Of a DNA stretch of 5,568 nt, positions 1 to 5,568 are shown in pieces. A program made the position numbers and the translations under genes. Each line of letters opens with the position of its first letter. The first letter of the stretch is position 1. This DNA comes from CALCHX01 sp035761165. GTDB lineage: Bacteria; Gemmatimonadota; Gemmatimonadetes; Gemmatimonadales; Gemmatimonadaceae. Below the pieces are notes generated by a model, which saw only the letters and a program-made list of their open reading frames with translations, searched no databases and was not told the origin of the DNA. The stretch lies in the NCBI GenBank assembly GCA_035761165.1, contig DASTRO010000163.1:1-5568 (forward strand), given 5' to 3'.

Positions 1-2
1 GT

Positions 3-36
3 CGCTCGTCCCCTCACCCCCTCACCCCCTCACCCC
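3..36. repeat. Short tandem repeat at the 3' end of the permease gene
   Basis: Three exact head-to-tail copies of the octamer CTCACCCC occupy 13-36. They are preceded by a heptamer CGCTCGT at 3-9. Read on the minus strand the units are GGGGTGAG. The permease stop codon (TGA at 32-30) lies inside the first unit met by transcription, and each later unit brings another TGA. The ten bases GTCGCTCGTC at 1-10 recur exactly at 2619-2628, in the array upstream of the same gene. The window begins inside this element, so its full length is unknown. No terminator hairpin is visible here. Confidence 0.7.
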
Positions 37-2483
37 ACCCGCAGCAACTCCTGCGGCGCCAGTCGCCGCATCCGCCGCAGCGGCACCGCCACCGCGACGG
101 CCACCACGATCGTCACCAGCAGCGCGATGCCGGCGAGCACCACCGGATCCACCGCCGACGTCTCGTACAGGAAGCGGGTCAGGACGCGCTGGACGATCCC
201 CACGAACAGCGCGCCGCAGGCGGCCCCGATCGCCACCGAGCGGATCGTCCCTCGGGCCACGAGCCACACCACCGCCCGTGCCGGCGCGCCGAGCGCGACG
301 CGCAGCGCCAGCTCGGGGAGGCGCGCCGTCGTGTAGTACGATACGAGGCCGAAGACGCCGGTCATCGCCAGCAGCACCGTCACCACCGCGCCGCTCCCGA
401 GCACGATGGCGAGCCACTGCCGCTGCAGCCGCGGCTCCGCGAACTCCTCGGCCAGCAGGCGCACGTCCTGCACCGGCTGCGTCGGGTCCACCCCCGCCAC
501 GGCCTGCCGTACGTCGCGCCGGAGCTCGGGCGTCACCTGCCGCGCGCGGACGTAGAAGCGCATCTGCTGCGGCGCGGCCTGGCGCTCCGACAGGTAGATC
601 ACCTGCCGGCGCTCGGCCGTCGTGCCGCCCCAGTCGGCGAAGATGGCGCGCTCGTCCTCCGCCACGCCCACCACGCGGACCCACGGGCCCGTGCTCCCCC
701 ACCGGAAGCGGTGCCCGACCGCCGGTCCGTCGGGGAAGAGGCGGCGGGCCGTCTCGGTGGCCAGCACCGCCACCCGCTCGTCCCCCGCGCGCAGCCCGGC
801 GTCGAAGTCGCGGCCGGCGACGAGCCGCAGCCCCACCACGTCGAAGTAGCCGCGCGACACGACGTCGGTGGACGCCCGCCACGGAGCGACGCGCGAGCGC
901 GGCAGCGGCCCCGGCTCGGCGTCGGTGTAGATCGAGTCGGACCAGCCGGCGGCCTCCGCGCGCCAGTGCCAGGAGCCGTCCACGCGCGCGACGCCCTCCA
1001 CGCGCGGGTCCGACGCGAGCAGCTCCCGCACGCGCATCGCGTAGCGATCGCGCACCGAGTCCGCCGCGTACCGGTCGCCCGTGAGGTGGACGCTGACCTG
1101 CAGCACCCGGTCGTCGTCCAGCCCGCTGCTGACGTCGGCCAGCTTCGCGGCCGAGACGGCGATCGGCACCGCGCCGGCGGCCAGGACGACGACGACCGCG
1201 ACCTGCGTCGCGATGAGCGCCGACGCGCCGCGGCCGTGCTTCGGCGCGCCGCCCAGCACGCCGCTGTGCGTGAGCAGCCGCGCGAGGTCGAGCCGGCGCA
1301 CCAGCCGCATCGCCGGCAGCGCGACGACGACGAGCGCCACGGTGAGCGCGGCGAGCGTCACCGCGAAGCCGCGCGCGTCCAGCCGCAGGTCCACCCAGAG
1401 CGGGAGCACCCGATTCAGCGCGTCGCGGAGCCACGTCGTGAGCCAGAGCGCGGCGAGCGTCGCCAGCACGCCTCCCGCGGCGACGACGAGCAGCACCTCG
1501 GTCAGCAGCAGCCGCAGCACCCCCGCCCGGCCGGCGCCGAGCGCCTGGCGCGTGGCGTGGTCGGGGGCCCTGAGGCGCATCCGCGCGAGGTAGAGCGTGG
1601 CGATGTTCAGGCAGGCCGCCAGCAGCACCAGCGCCATCATGGCGAAGACGAGGCGCGCGAGCGGCGGCGGGACGATCGGGCGGCCGTACGGGCCGTGCAT
1701 GGCGACGCCCCGGCTCGTCGAGTCCACCGGCGCGCGTGCCGCGAACACGGCGCGCCACACCGGCTCGAGCTGGTTCGCCACGTCGTCATGGCTCGCGCCC
1801 GGCGCGAGGCGCACGACGAGCGGGACCGCGTCGGTCGGATCGGCCAGGATCTCGGCGCGCGACCACGCCGCCCAGATCTCCGACGTGCGATGGAACTGGA
1901 AGGCCGCCGGCATCACGCCGACGATCACCGCGCTCTCGCCGTCGAGCGCCACGCGCTGGCCCAGCACGTCGGCGCGGCCGCCGAAGCGCCGCTGCCAGAG
2001 CCGCTCGCCGATGGCGATCTCGCGCGCCAGGCGCGCGCCGCCGTCGGGGTCCGCCGGATAGCGGCCGAGCAGCGGCGGCGTCTGCAGGTGCGGGAAAGAG
2101 GCGGGGAGGAGCCAGGTGGCCGTCTCGCTCGTCGCGACGCCGTCCGCCACCAGGCTGGCGGTGCGCTCGCGCAGGGGGATGAGCGCCTCCACCGCCGGCA
2201 GCCGCCCGCGCTCCAGCGCGTCCTGGTAGGCGGTGTACAGGTCGACGCCGGCGTACGGCATCTGCGCGACGCCGCGGCGGCCGAACTCGCCCACCATCTC
2301 GTAGCGCGCGTGCGGCCCGATGACCGGCGCGCGCCAGAGCAGCGCGTCGAAGACGCTGAACGCCGAGACGAGGAACGCCACGCCGACGGCGACGACGAGC
2401 ACGAGGACTGCGGGGACGAGCGGACGGCGCGCGAGCCCGCGGGCGGCCGCGGTGAGCTCGTGCGCAGCGGTGGCGAGCGTCAT
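30..2483 (-). CDS. ADOP-family ABC transporter permease (MacB/FtsX-like, duplicated halves)
   Basis: This is an 817-residue inner-membrane protein with the architecture of the ADOP (acidobacterial duplicated orphan permease) family: two MacB-like periplasmic domains and two FtsX-type permease units in one chain. Membrane segments fall at about residues 22-44, 276-299, 326-350, 372-394, 422-444, 689-716, 747-768 and 780-802. Periplasmic domains lie at about 45-274 and 445-685. The first contains VIVGVMPAAFQF (186-197), close to the family's IVGVMPxxFxFP. FtsX-like coupling segments follow the second and sixth helices: ATRQALGAGR (about 310-319) and PELALRVALGAPAR (about 723-736). The length is normal for ADOPs. 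I chose the ATG at 2483 because a GGAGG lies 5 bases upstream; the GTG two codons earlier overlaps that site. No ATPase gene is in view, which fits the orphan status. The N-terminal segment lacks the usual GIGANTAIFS motif. The substrate is unknown; family members are usually annotated as putative efflux or export permeases. Confidence 0.92.
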   Translation of the reverse strand: MTLATAAHELTAAARGLARRPLVPAVLVLVVAVGVAFLVSAFSVFDALLWRAPVIGPHARYEMVGEFGRRGVAQMPYAGVDLYTAYQDALERGRLPAVEALIPLRERTASLVADGVATSETATWLLPASFPHLQTPPLLGRYPADPDGGARLAREIAIGERLWQRRFGGRADVLGQRVALDGESAVIVGVMPAAFQFHRTSEIWAAWSRAEILADPTDAVPLVVRLAPGASHDDVANQLEPVWRAVFAARAPVDSTSRGVAMHGPYGRPIVPPPLARLVFAMMALVLLAACLNIATLYLARMRLRAPDHATRQALGAGRAGVLRLLLTEVLLVVAAGGVLATLAALWLTTWLRDALNRVLPLWVDLRLDARGFAVTLAALTVALVVVALPAMRLVRRLDLARLLTHSGVLGGAPKHGRGASALIATQVAVVVVLAAGAVPIAVSAAKLADVSSGLDDDRVLQVSVHLTGDRYAADSVRDRYAMRVRELLASDPRVEGVARVDGSWHWRAEAAGWSDSIYTDAEPGPLPRSRVAPWRASTDVVSRGYFDVVGLRLVAGRDFDAGLRAGDERVAVLATETARRLFPDGPAVGHRFRWGSTGPWVRVVGVAEDERAIFADWGGTTAERRQVIYLSERQAAPQQMRFYVRARQVTPELRRDVRQAVAGVDPTQPVQDVRLLAEEFAEPRLQRQWLAIVLGSGAVVTVLLAMTGVFGLVSYYTTARLPELALRVALGAPARAVVWLVARGTIRSVAIGAACGALFVGIVQRVLTRFLYETSAVDPVVLAGIALLVTIVVAVAVAVPLRRMRRLAPQELLRVG

Positions 2484-2488
2484 GCACA

Positions 2489-2493
2489 CCTCC
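2489..2493 (-). promoter_or_regulatory. Shine-Dalgarno site of the permease gene
   Basis: GGAGG on the minus strand stands 5 bases before the ATG at 2483. It decides between two in-frame starts. The GTG at 2489 shares a base with this site and cannot be its start, so the protein most likely begins MTLATAAHEL. Confidence 0.8.
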
Positions 2494-2538
2494 GGGGAGT
2501 GGTCGCGACGTGCGCCACCGCGTCGTGGCGATGGCGCG

Positions 2539-2568
2539 ATTCTACGCCGCGCCCGCCCGAGGACGGAA
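2539..2568 (-). promoter_or_regulatory. Candidate promoter of the permease gene
   Basis: On the minus strand TAGAAT (2544-2539) matches the sigma-70 -10 consensus at five of six bases and is one of few AT-rich spots in this GC-rich intergenic region. An 18-base spacer separates it from TTCCGT (2568-2563), a poor -35 match in which only the first two bases agree. The predicted transcript would start near 2532, giving a leader of about 49 bases that contains the GGAGG site. The position is plausible; the weak -35 keeps confidence low. Confidence 0.4.
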
Positions 2569-2613
2569 GAGCGCCGCGCCGATCTTCATCGAATCGTCAT
2601 CGGCGTCCGACCT

Positions 2614-2655
2614 CCCTCGTCGCTCGTCGCTGATCGCTGATCCCTCATCGCTCGC
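2614..2655. repeat. Degenerate heptamer tandem array in the divergent intergenic region
   Basis: Six consecutive 7-base units are visible on the plus strand: CCCTCGT, CGCTCGT, CGCTGAT, CGCTGAT, CCCTCAT and CGCTCGC. The middle two are identical. On the other strand they read as variants of A(T/C)(G/C)AG(G/C)G. The array is non-coding, lies between two divergent genes, and shares an exact 10-base match (GTCGCTCGTC, 2619-2628) with the repeat at the far end of the permease gene. It resembles the short tandemly repeated heptamers described between genes in cyanobacteria and other bacteria. Its function is not known. Confidence 0.65.
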
Positions 2656-2682
2656 CCGTGACTACTCCCTCCCTGGTCCGGG

Positions 2683-2691
2683 TGATATACT
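2683..2691 (+). promoter_or_regulatory. Extended -10 promoter candidate for the receptor gene
   Basis: TGATATACT contains TATACT (2686-2691), five of six matches to the -10 consensus. It is preceded by TG and one base, the extended -10 signature. No acceptable -35 is found 16-19 bases upstream, which is tolerated at extended -10 promoters. Transcription would begin near 2698, leaving a leader of roughly 30 bases. The leader is almost all C and G, with no recognisable Shine-Dalgarno before the GTG at 2728. Confidence 0.5.
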
Positions 2692-2727
2692 CGCGCCTCC
2701 GCCCCCCTCACCGCCGCCCGCCGCTCC

Positions 2728-5181
2728 GTGATCCAGCGCCCCGCGCGTCCCCACCCGCCGCCGCGACGACCGTTCCGCCCCGGCGGCGCGCTCGTCTGCG
2801 CCGGTGCGCTCGCCCTGGGGGCGGCACTCCTCGTCCCGAGCGCCGCGCGCGCCCAGGGCGGTGCGGCGGCCGGCGCGTCCGGCGGGGCCGACAGCGTGCC
2901 CGTGCACACCGTGGCCGGCGTCGTCCGCGCCGCGGACTCGGACGCGCCGCTGGCCGATGCCGCGGTGGAGCTGCTGCGCGTGCACGCCGGTGCCGACACG
3001 ACCCACGTCGCCGCCGCCCGCGCCGGTGTGGGGGGCCGGTTCGCGCTGCGGCGCGTGACGCCCGGCGCCTACGCGCTGCGCGTCCGGTCGCCCGGCTACC
3101 GCCCGCTGATGTTGGGCGTCACCGTGCCCACCACCGGTCGGCCGGCGGACGTCGTCGCGCGCCTCGAGCGCGCCCCCGTGGCGCTGGCCAGCGTCGTCGT
3201 CACTCCCGGGCAGTACGGCGTGCTGGCCGACGGGCCGGCGACCGCGCAGTCGCTGTCGCGCGCGCAGCTCGAGGCCGCGCCGCAGGTCGGAGAGGATCTC
3301 TTCCGCATGGTCACGCGGCTCCCCGGCGTGGCCGCCAACGACTTCTCCGCCGCCTTCCGCGTGCGCGGCGGCGCGCAGGAGGAGCTGCTCGTCACCCTGG
3401 ACGGGCTGGAGCTGTACGAGCCCTTCCACCTCAAGGACTTCGACGGCGCGCTCTCCATCATCGACCTCGGCATCGTCGGCGGGCTGGATCTCAACACCGG
3501 CGGCTTCGGCGCGCGCTACGGCGACCGGCTCACCGGCGTCATGGAGATCCGCACCCTCACGCCGGAGCCGGACGCCGTGCACGGCGAGGCCGCGCTCACG
3601 CTGACGACGCTGCGCGGCAACGGTCGCGGCACCTTCGCCGGCGGTCGCGGCGCGTGGCTCCTCTCGGCGCGGCAGGGGTTCCTGGAGCCCGCGCTGCGGG
3701 TGGCCGGCGAGGACGACGACCTGCAGCCGAACTATCACGACCTCTTCGGCAAGCTCACCTTCGCCCCGCGCGAGGGACAGGAGCTCGCGCTGCACGCGCT
3801 CTACGCCGGCGACCGGCTGCGCTTCCAGGCCAGCCCCGACGAGGTCCGCCTGCGCAGCGCCTACCAGAGCGGCTATCTCTGGCTCACCTGGCGCGCGCGC
3901 GTCGCCGCGCGGCTCTCCGCCACCACCGTGCTCTCCGCCGGGCGGCTCACCTGGCGGCGCGACGGCGACCGCGACTCGCCCATCGACCGCTCCGCCAACC
4001 TCCGCGTGCGCGACCGGCGCGACTTCGTGCCGCTGGCGCTGCGGCAGGACTGGTCGTACGAGCACACGCCGCGGCAGCTGTGGACGTGGGGCGTGGAGGC
4101 CGAGCGGCTCGCCGCCAGCTACCGCTACGATCGCTACCGGCAGCGCCTCGTGGTGGTGCGCGGGCGGGTGCTCGTGGAGACCTCCCGCCGCGACACCGAG
4201 CTGGCGCCGGACGGCGTGGGGCTGGCCGCCTACGCGGCGCACCGCGCGAGCCTCGGCGACGCGCTCACCACCGAGGCGGGGCTGCGCGTCGACCGCTACA
4301 CGCGCCGCGACCCGGACGAGCGCGTCACCGGCTGGCAGCTCAGCCCGCGCCTGGCCGCGGCCTACGCCGTCGGCGACCGCACGACGCTGCGGGCCGCGTG
4401 GGGGCGCTACGCCCAGGCCGAGGGGGTGCAGGAGCTGCAGGTCCAGGACAGCGTGCTCGGCTTCGCGCCGGCGGAGCTGGCCGAGCACCGCGTGGTGGGC
4501 GTGGAGCGCCTGCTCTCCGGTGGCGCGACGGCGCGGCTGGAGGCGTACGAGCGGCGCACGCTGCGCGCCCGCGCGCGCTTCACGAGCGTGGACAACGTGC
4601 TCGACCTGCTGCCGGAGGTCGGCCCCGACCGCCGCCTCGCGCAGCCCACCGACGGCGTGGCGCGCGGCGTGGAGCTGATGGTGCGGCGCGACCGGCCGGC
4701 GGGATTGAGCTGGGGGGCGAGCTACGCCCTCGCCCGCGCCGACGAGACGGTCGACGGCCGCCGCGTGCCGCGCCCGCTCGACCAGCGCCACACCCTCGTC
4801 CTCGACGCCGCCTACCGTCCGAGCACGGCCTGGACGTTCGGCGGGGCGTTCGTCTACCACACCGGCTGGCCGACGACCAGCTACGTGGTGGAGGCGGACA
4901 CGCTGCGCAACAACCTGATCCTGATCCACCGCGTCTACGGCCCGCGCAACGCCGAGCGGCTGCCTCCCTACCACCGCCTCGACCTGCGGGCGACGCGCTA
5001 CTTCGACGTCGGCGGCGGCCGCCTGGCGGTCTTCGTCGACGTCTTCAACGCGTACGACCACCAGCTCCCGCGCCAGGCGGAGCTGGAGGGGCGGGAGCTG
5101 GAGCCGACGGGGGAGTTCCGTCGCCACCTCGATGCGCTGCTGCCGCGCGTCCCGAGCCTCGGGGTGACCTGGACCTTCTGA
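2728..5181 (+). CDS. TonB-dependent outer-membrane receptor with carboxypeptidase-regulatory-like domain
   Basis: This is an 817-residue outer-membrane beta-barrel receptor, a class that imports or senses a ligand using energy passed from the inner membrane by TonB. A long, Arg/Pro-rich N region precedes a hydrophobic core (about 21-37) and a likely signal-peptidase site after ARA (42/43). A Gly/Ala linker is followed by a carboxypeptidase-regulatory-like beta-sandwich (about 59-150). A short SVVVTP segment (155-160) sits where a TonB box is expected. The plug domain (about 165-280) shows RVRGG (211-215), the DG pair at 225-226 and GGFGARYGDRLTG (258-270). The remaining 535 residues form the barrel. 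It contains RLPPYHRLDLR near the C-terminus and ends in a terminal Phe (VTWTF), the usual signal for barrel assembly. GTG at 2728 is the only start that keeps the signal peptide before an in-frame stop at 2683-2685, but it lacks a Shine-Dalgarno. No substrate-specific motif was seen, so the ligand is unknown. Confidence 0.93.
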   Translation: MIQRPARPHPPPRRPFRPGGALVCAGALALGAALLVPSAARAQGGAAAGASGGADSVPVHTVAGVVRAADSDAPLADAAVELLRVHAGADTTHVAAARAGVGGRFALRRVTPGAYALRVRSPGYRPLMLGVTVPTTGRPADVVARLERAPVALASVVVTPGQYGVLADGPATAQSLSRAQLEAAPQVGEDLFRMVTRLPGVAANDFSAAFRVRGGAQEELLVTLDGLELYEPFHLKDFDGALSIIDLGIVGGLDLNTGGFGARYGDRLTGVMEIRTLTPEPDAVHGEAALTLTTLRGNGRGTFAGGRGAWLLSARQGFLEPALRVAGEDDDLQPNYHDLFGKLTFAPREGQELALHALYAGDRLRFQASPDEVRLRSAYQSGYLWLTWRARVAARLSATTVLSAGRLTWRRDGDRDSPIDRSANLRVRDRRDFVPLALRQDWSYEHTPRQLWTWGVEAERLAASYRYDRYRQRLVVVRGRVLVETSRRDTELAPDGVGLAAYAAHRASLGDALTTEAGLRVDRYTRRDPDERVTGWQLSPRLAAAYAVGDRTTLRAAWGRYAQAEGVQELQVQDSVLGFAPAELAEHRVVGVERLLSGGATARLEAYERRTLRARARFTSVDNVLDLLPEVGPDRRLAQPTDGVARGVELMVRRDRPAGLSWGASYALARADETVDGRRVPRPLDQRHTLVLDAAYRPSTAWTFGGAFVYHTGWPTTSYVVEADTLRNNLILIHRVYGPRNAERLPPYHRLDLRATRYFDVGGGRLAVFVDVFNAYDHQLPRQAELEGRELEPTGEFRRHLDALLPRVPSLGVTWTF

Positions 5182-5184
5182 CGA

Positions 5185-5206
5185 GCGCGGCCACACGCGG
5201 CCGCGC
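5185..5206 (+). terminator. GC hairpin after the receptor gene, possible terminator
   Basis: A perfect 8-bp stem, GCGCGGCC (5185-5192) with GGCCGCGC (5199-5206), closes a 6-base loop and begins 3 bases after the receptor stop codon. The stem is very stable, but no run of T follows (GGTATCGGGCTTGCTT). It may be an atypical intrinsic terminator or a 3'-end stabiliser. Position and stem strength are the only evidence. Confidence 0.45.
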
Positions 5207-5233
5207 GGTATCGGGCTTGCTTGACCTGGAAGC

Positions 5234-5473
5234 ATGTCGTCGCACCGCGACGCCCCGATCTCCGGGCCGGCCGGCCGCCTACGCCGCGCGCCGTGTGGCG
5301 AGGCGGTGGTGCCGCTCCCCGTCCACCGTGCCGCCGACGCGCCGCCGGCAGCGGACGTGGAGCTGTCGGTCAGCGTGCACGCCGACGGCCGGCAGATCGT
5401 CGTGCGCCGCCACACCGCGCCCTCTGGCAGCGCGCGGCGGACGGTGCACATCGACGCGATCGTGCGGGGGTAG
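5234..5473 (+). CDS. Possible small hypothetical protein, 79 residues
   Basis: I do not recognise this protein. The frame runs from ATG at 5234 to TAG at 5471-5473. About 74 of its 79 codons end in G or C, as expected of a real gene in this genome, although high-GC DNA can imitate this. The N-terminal half is Pro/Ala/Arg-rich and probably disordered. The C-terminal half (about 42-78) alternates hydrophobic and polar residues (VELSVSV, QIVVRR, TVHIDAIV), which looks like a few beta strands. There is no signal peptide or membrane segment, and a single Cys at residue 21. The only purine-rich stretch upstream, GGAAG at 5228-5232, sits one base from the ATG and is too close for a good Shine-Dalgarno. 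It lies 52 bases after the receptor gene, beyond a strong hairpin, so co-transcription is uncertain. Confidence 0.45.
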   Translation: MSSHRDAPISGPAGRLRRAPCGEAVVPLPVHRAADAPPAADVELSVSVHADGRQIVVRRHTAPSGSARRTVHIDAIVRG

Positions 5474-5518
5474 GGGCGTGGTGCGGTCGGCCGCCCGGGC
5501 TGGCGTCCGCTGCGCCCC
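5473..5518 (+). other. Imperfect GC-rich hairpin after the small ORF
   Basis: GGGGCG (5473-5478) can pair with CGCCCC (5513-5518). Inside this, GCGG (5483-5486) can pair with CCGC (5507-5510), with an internal loop between the two stems and a GC-rich apical region. It starts at the last base of the small ORF's stop codon. No T run follows. It could be a weak terminator or chance pairing in GC-rich sequence. Confidence 0.25.
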
Positions 5519-5528
5519 GGTGTCATCC

Positions 5529-5568
5529 TGCGCCAGCGATCACGCTGCGCCAGCGATCACGCTGCGCC
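5529..5568. repeat. 17-bp self-complementary tandem repeat, cut by the window edge
   Basis: Two identical 17-base units, TGCGCCAGCGATCACGC, occupy 5529-5545 and 5546-5562, and the first six bases of a third follow to the window end. Each unit contains AGCG-ATCA-CGC(T). Together with the next unit, 5530-5550 folds as GCGC(C)AGCG / CGCTGCGC with an ATCA loop and one bulged C, and the unit junction CGCTG-CGC-CAGCG forms a second small inverted repeat. No reading frame here looks coding. The total copy number cannot be known from this window. Confidence 0.75.

Noticed and set aside
22..1758. A 578-codon minus-strand open frame in another phase of the permease region
   Set aside because: It is almost entirely Arg, Ala and Gly with no recognisable fold and overlaps the permease on the same strand. 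A frameshifted permease was considered, but the permease frame is continuous and complete.
2502..2509. Perfect 8-bp palindrome GTCGCGAC in the permease leader, considered as an operator
   Set aside because: Palindromes of this size built of G and C are common by chance at this composition, and no second copy was seen.
711..2633. A 640-codon plus-strand open frame over the permease gene
   Set aside because: The product is low-complexity, Arg/His/Ala/Glu-rich and antisense to a well-supported permease, so it is a composition shadow.
2764..2790. Possible twin-arginine export signal (RRPF, residues 13-16 of the receptor)
   Set aside because: The surrounding residues do not match the fuller S-R-R-x-F-L-K pattern, and TonB-dependent receptors normally use the Sec route.
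2788..2799. Possible lipobox around Cys24 of the receptor signal peptide
   Set aside because: The preceding residues ALV do not fit L-(A/S)-(G/A)-C, and the Cys is in the middle of the hydrophobic core. An ARA cleavage site fits better.
5221..5226. TTGACC as a -35 element before the small ORF
   Set aside because: No -10-like hexamer occurs 16-19 bases downstream, and that position would fall inside the ORF.
2662..5526. A 954-codon open frame on the minus strand, antisense to the receptor gene
   Set aside because: Its product is rich in Arg, Ala, Val, His and Glu without domains, signal or membrane pattern, and it covers a clear receptor gene. Long antisense frames are expected where codons are this G/C-rich.
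5529..5568. CRISPR array at the right edge
   Set aside because: The 17-base units are directly adjacent with no spacers, and are shorter than CRISPR repeats.

Overview
The window is about 70-75% G+C with a strongly G/C-biased third codon position. It carries two full-length genes, transcribed away from each other, plus one possible small gene. An orphan ADOP-type ABC permease next to a TonB-dependent receptor with a carboxypeptidase-regulatory-like N-terminal domain, in very GC-rich DNA with short heptamer repeats between genes, suggests a Gram-negative bacterium of the Gemmatimonadota (or possibly Acidobacteriota). That assignment is inference from gene families and composition. No rRNA or other marker gene is present.

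Layout. Positions 1-36 hold short tandem repeats that run into the 3' end of the permease gene. Positions 30-2483 (minus strand) encode an 817-residue MacB/FtsX-like permease with duplicated halves and no ATPase in view. Positions 2484-2727 are a 244-bp divergent intergenic region. It contains the permease Shine-Dalgarno and a candidate promoter, a degenerate 7-bp repeat array of about six units, and an extended -10 promoter candidate facing the receptor. Positions 2728-5181 (plus strand) encode an 817-residue outer-membrane TonB-dependent receptor that starts with GTG. A strong GC hairpin follows its stop codon. Positions 5234-5473 hold a possible 79-residue hypothetical protein with coding-like codon use. 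The last 40 bases are a 17-bp self-complementary tandem repeat cut off by the window edge.

Function. The permease is an inner-membrane protein with two periplasmic MacB-like domains, and the receptor is an outer-membrane channel or transducer powered by TonB. They may share regulation through the common intergenic region, but nothing in the sequence identifies a substrate for either or proves that they cooperate. I did not find a CRISPR array, transposase, tRNA, toxin-antitoxin pair or defence gene. The signals most worth following are the short-repeat families that bracket the permease gene, the truncated 17-bp palindromic repeat at the right edge, and the divergent first half of the permease.
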